Program-made: the position numbers and the translations under genes
Assembly (NCBI GenBank): GCA_903911805.1
Contig: CAIWET010000154.1
Location: 1-7,588 of the forward strand
DNA length: 7,588 nt
Direction of reading: 5' to 3'
Source of the DNA: an uncultured Ignavibacteria bacterium
Lineage (GTDB): Bacteria; Bacteroidota; Ignavibacteria; Kapaibacteriales; UBA2268
Shown: piece after piece, positions 6,046 through 7,588 of the stretch
Layout: each line of letters opens with the position of its first letter
How positions within the stretch are numbered: position 1 is the stretch's first letter
The notes under the pieces: model-generated
What the model was told of the DNA's origin: nothing
Seen by the model: only the letters and a program-made list of their open reading frames with translations
Databases searched by the model: none

Positions 6046-7563
6046 CTACCATTTCATAAATTTTTTAAATTTATCCCCAACCTTAACAAAATAAACCCCT
6101 GCTGGGAGATTAGAAATATCAATCTTAAAATTCCCCTCTTGAGGGGTGGCATTTTGCAAAGCAAAATGACGGGGTGGAATCTTCTCTCCGAAGATATTGA
6201 ATATTTCAAAATCGATCATAAGGGCAGGTTTAGAACCTGCCCTTACATTAATCTCAATATAATCACTTGCAGGATTTGGGGAGATACAGATTTCATCAAT
6301 TGAAGTGTTTTCAATTACATCTGTTACTTCGTTGAATTTTGCAATATATGCTTGAGTATTATATTGTGATGACCCAATAACAAAATACGAACTTCTAGAT
6401 TCATCTAAAATTATTTTGTTCAAACCTTTATCGACTTTATCTCTGTCCCAAAAGTATTCATAAATCAGATTAAAATTATCATCGAATTCCATTACAAAAT
6501 ATGACCAATATTGAGCATCTGTTAATATTTCTCTTTTAAATCCACAAGCTAATAATCTGTTTTTATAAGAAAATGGCACAATGTCAGTAAATACGATATC
6601 GTGATATTTATCAAAAATTATTTCCTTTTTTATACCATTGCTAGGGTCTAAATACAAAAAGCTATTGGTTAAATACGAACCTTTATATTGCAATTTATTA
6701 ATATAAGTTTGGTAATTGTAATTCATAAACATATTGCTGAATTTTTGAGTATTTCCCAAATTATTCGTTGTATTATGCCTATAAAGTGCAGAAAGAGCGA
6801 ACTTTTTGGCAGGGGTATTATAATCAAATTTCAATACAAAAAAGTTTTGATATCTTCCACTCATTCCACCGCTAACTTTTACTGAAATCAAAAATTGAGA
6901 ATCACTCAAAACTAACACATTGCTAATTTCTGCGATATTCATAGTATCTGCGATTTTTACAAAACCTAATGAATCTTCTTTTATGAAATTTGCATCCATA
7001 TCAAAATATTTCAATCTAATTGCTAAAGTGCTATCTTTGAGCATTGAGAAAGATGTTGCATTGAAAATCTGATTAGTATTTTTAAAAGTTTTTCCATTTA
7101 AATAAAGTCTTGGAGTTTGTGCAGAAATGCTATCAATATTTTGGGAAACAAACTCACCATTTTTATCAAATTTAGTCGCAGATAAATTATAATCACCTAT
7201 ATAATCTGCAATATGAATCTTGTAATAATCATCAATTGATACATATTCTAATTTATCGTTTTCGAATATAAGATAATTACCCGAAAATCGCTTTGCTACT
7301 TTATCCCATAAAATATTACCATTTAAATCAGCTTTTACAACACTGCTATATAAATATTCCGATACATCATTTTTAACTGAGTCGAGCTTCATACAACTCA
7401 TCACAAGATTATTATCATAAGAGATAAATCCATTTACAAATGAAGATCCACTCGATAATTTATAAGATTTTTCGAAGACTAAAGATTGACTTTTTGCATT
7501 ATAGCTACAAAGAATACATATTATGATAGTAAATAATGCCAGCTGTTTATTTAGAATTCCCAT
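6046..7563 (-). CDS. Secreted protein with T9SS (Por) C-terminal sorting domain; function of the body unknown
   Basis: This 505-residue protein starts with a Sec signal peptide: Lys6, a hydrophobic run LALFTIIICILC, and likely cleavage near NAKS-QS (about residues 23-26). The body (about 27-420) has no enzyme motif I recognise. Short recurring strand-turn patterns such as KADLNGNILWDK and KFDKNGEF suggest a beta-rich, perhaps propeller-like fold. Residues 426-505 are a type A T9SS sorting domain, with ISPNPASDYIEIN, then FEIFNIFGEKI, then ISNLPAGVYFVKVGDKF and a basic end KKFMKW. It should be exported by Sec and carried across the outer membrane by T9SS, to be released or surface-anchored. 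Two palindromic repeats add peptide at residues 440-448 and 462-478. The ATG at 7563 is preceded by AAAGGG and preferred over an in-frame TTG at 7578. It converges on the hydrogenase operon and is unlikely to be functionally linked to it. Confidence 0.85.
   Translation of the reverse strand: MGILNKQLALFTIIICILCSYNAKSQSLVFEKSYKLSSGSSFVNGFISYDNNLVMSCMKLDSVKNDVSEYLYSSVVKADLNGNILWDKVAKRFSGNYLIFENDKLEYVSIDDYYKIHIADYIGDYNLSATKFDKNGEFVSQNIDSISAQTPRLYLNGKTFKNTNQIFNATSFSMLKDSTLAIRLKYFDMDANFIKEDSLGFVKIADTMNIAEISNVLVLSDSQFLISVKVSGGMSGRYQNFFVLKFDYNTPAKKFALSALYRHNTTNNLGNTQKFSNMFMNYNYQTYINKLQYKGSYLTNSFLYLDPSNGIKKEIIFDKYHDIVFTDIVPFSYKNRLLACGFKREILTDAQYWSYFVMEFDDNFNLIYEYFWDRDKVDKGLNKIILDESRSSYFVIGSSQYNTQAYIAKFNEVTDVIENTSIDEICISPNPASDYIEINVRAGSKPALMIDFEIFNIFGEKIPPRHFALQNATPQEGNFKIDISNLPAGVYFVKVGDKFKKFMKW
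6130..6180. repeat. 51-bp palindromic repeat embedded in frame in the T9SS sorting domain
   Basis: The element has two adjacent hairpins, CCCCTC-TT-GAGGGG (6133-6146) and CATTTTGC-AAA-GCAAAATG (6150-6168), flanked by ATTCC and GGAAT ends. It is 51 bases (17 codons) long and encodes residues 462-478 (IPPRHFALQNATPQEGN) on the minus strand, between two beta-strand blocks of the sorting domain. The CCCCTCTTGAGGGGTGG...GACGGGGTGG layout resembles interspersed repeats I associate with Bacteroidota genomes, but only this copy is visible. Confidence 0.75.
6219..6245. repeat. 27-bp perfect palindromic repeat embedded in frame in the T9SS sorting domain
   Basis: TAAGGGCAGGTT (6219-6230) and AACCTGCCCTTA (6234-6245) are perfect 12-bp inverted arms around a 3-base loop. 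The unit is 27 bases, exactly nine codons, covering parts of residues 440-449 (VRAGSKPALM) on the minus strand. It sits in the loop after the first strand (YIEIN) of the sorting domain. The CAGGT...ACCTG core recurs at 5852-5867 in the adjacent intergenic island. Confidence 0.78.
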
Positions 7564-7568
7564 TTTTT

Positions 7569-7574
7569 CCCTTT
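7569..7574 (-). promoter_or_regulatory. Ribosome binding site of the T9SS-sorted protein gene
   Basis: On the minus strand AAAGGG lies 5 bases before the ATG at 7563. It makes this the likelier start than the in-frame TTG at 7578, which would place extra acidic and basic residues before the signal peptide. The promoter must lie beyond the window. Confidence 0.55.
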
Positions 7575-7588
7575 CCAAAAATATTAAC

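Noticed and set aside
6046..6300. Sorting domain disrupted by the two repeats, making the gene a pseudogene
   Set aside because: Both repeats are multiples of three and read through without stops. The strands on both sides and the final basic end are intact, so the gene appears functional.
6688..6885. 65-codon plus-strand open frame inside the T9SS-sorted protein gene
   Set aside because: It is the antisense shadow of a continuous 505-codon gene with signal peptide and sorting domain, with no ribosome binding site or domain of its own.

Overview
The window is AT-rich DNA from a bacterium that is probably anaerobic or facultatively so. The minus-strand gene at the right end has a signal peptide and a Por/type IX secretion (T9SS) C-terminal sorting domain. 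That domain is essentially confined to the Bacteroidota/FCB lineage (Bacteroidota, Ignavibacteria, Kapabacteria and relatives), so this group is the best guess. The low GC and the small palindromic repeats fit that placement, but nothing here fixes a genus.

Layout. (1) Positions 1-80 hold a promoter-like region, followed at 81-1205 (+) by a saccharopine-dehydrogenase-family oxidoreductase that ends in a clear intrinsic terminator (1280-1313). (2) Positions 1206-1743 are non-coding. Beyond the terminator they hold a promoter-like TTGACA-17-TAATTT pair and a 130-nt stretch closed by a perfect 10-bp inverted repeat, which could be a structured leader or an operator array. (3) Positions 1744-5667 (+) form a tight four-gene operon: a stand-alone response-regulator receiver protein, a NuoE-like [2Fe-2S] subunit (HydC), a NuoF-like FMN/NADH subunit (HydB) and a group A [FeFe]-hydrogenase catalytic subunit (HydA). 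Gaps between the genes are 10-12 nt, and the operon ends in a strong terminator (5691-5729). (4) Positions 5731-6045 carry no gene but are dense in short hairpins and GC-richer repeat fragments. (5) Positions 6046-7563 (-) encode a secreted T9SS-sorted protein. Its sorting domain carries two palindromic repeats (6219-6245 and 6130-6180) in frame as extra peptide.

How the genes work together. HydC, HydB and HydA should form a cytoplasmic trimer that links NAD(H) to H2. NADH is oxidised at FMN in HydB, electrons pass through the Fe-S clusters of HydB, HydC and the HydA N-terminus, and protons are reduced at the H-cluster. HydB is a minimal NuoF, lacking the extra N- and C-terminal Fe-S domains of well-studied electron-bifurcating HydB proteins. 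This raises the possibility of a simple NADH-dependent, non-bifurcating enzyme. The receiver-only protein at the head of the operon suggests phosphorelay control of, or linked to, the hydrogenase. The HydE/F/G maturases needed for the H-cluster are not in the window.

The most interesting points are the minimal NuoF, the receiver protein with an altered loop after its phospho-acceptor, the long possibly structured leader of the operon, and the two repeats embedded in coding sequence.
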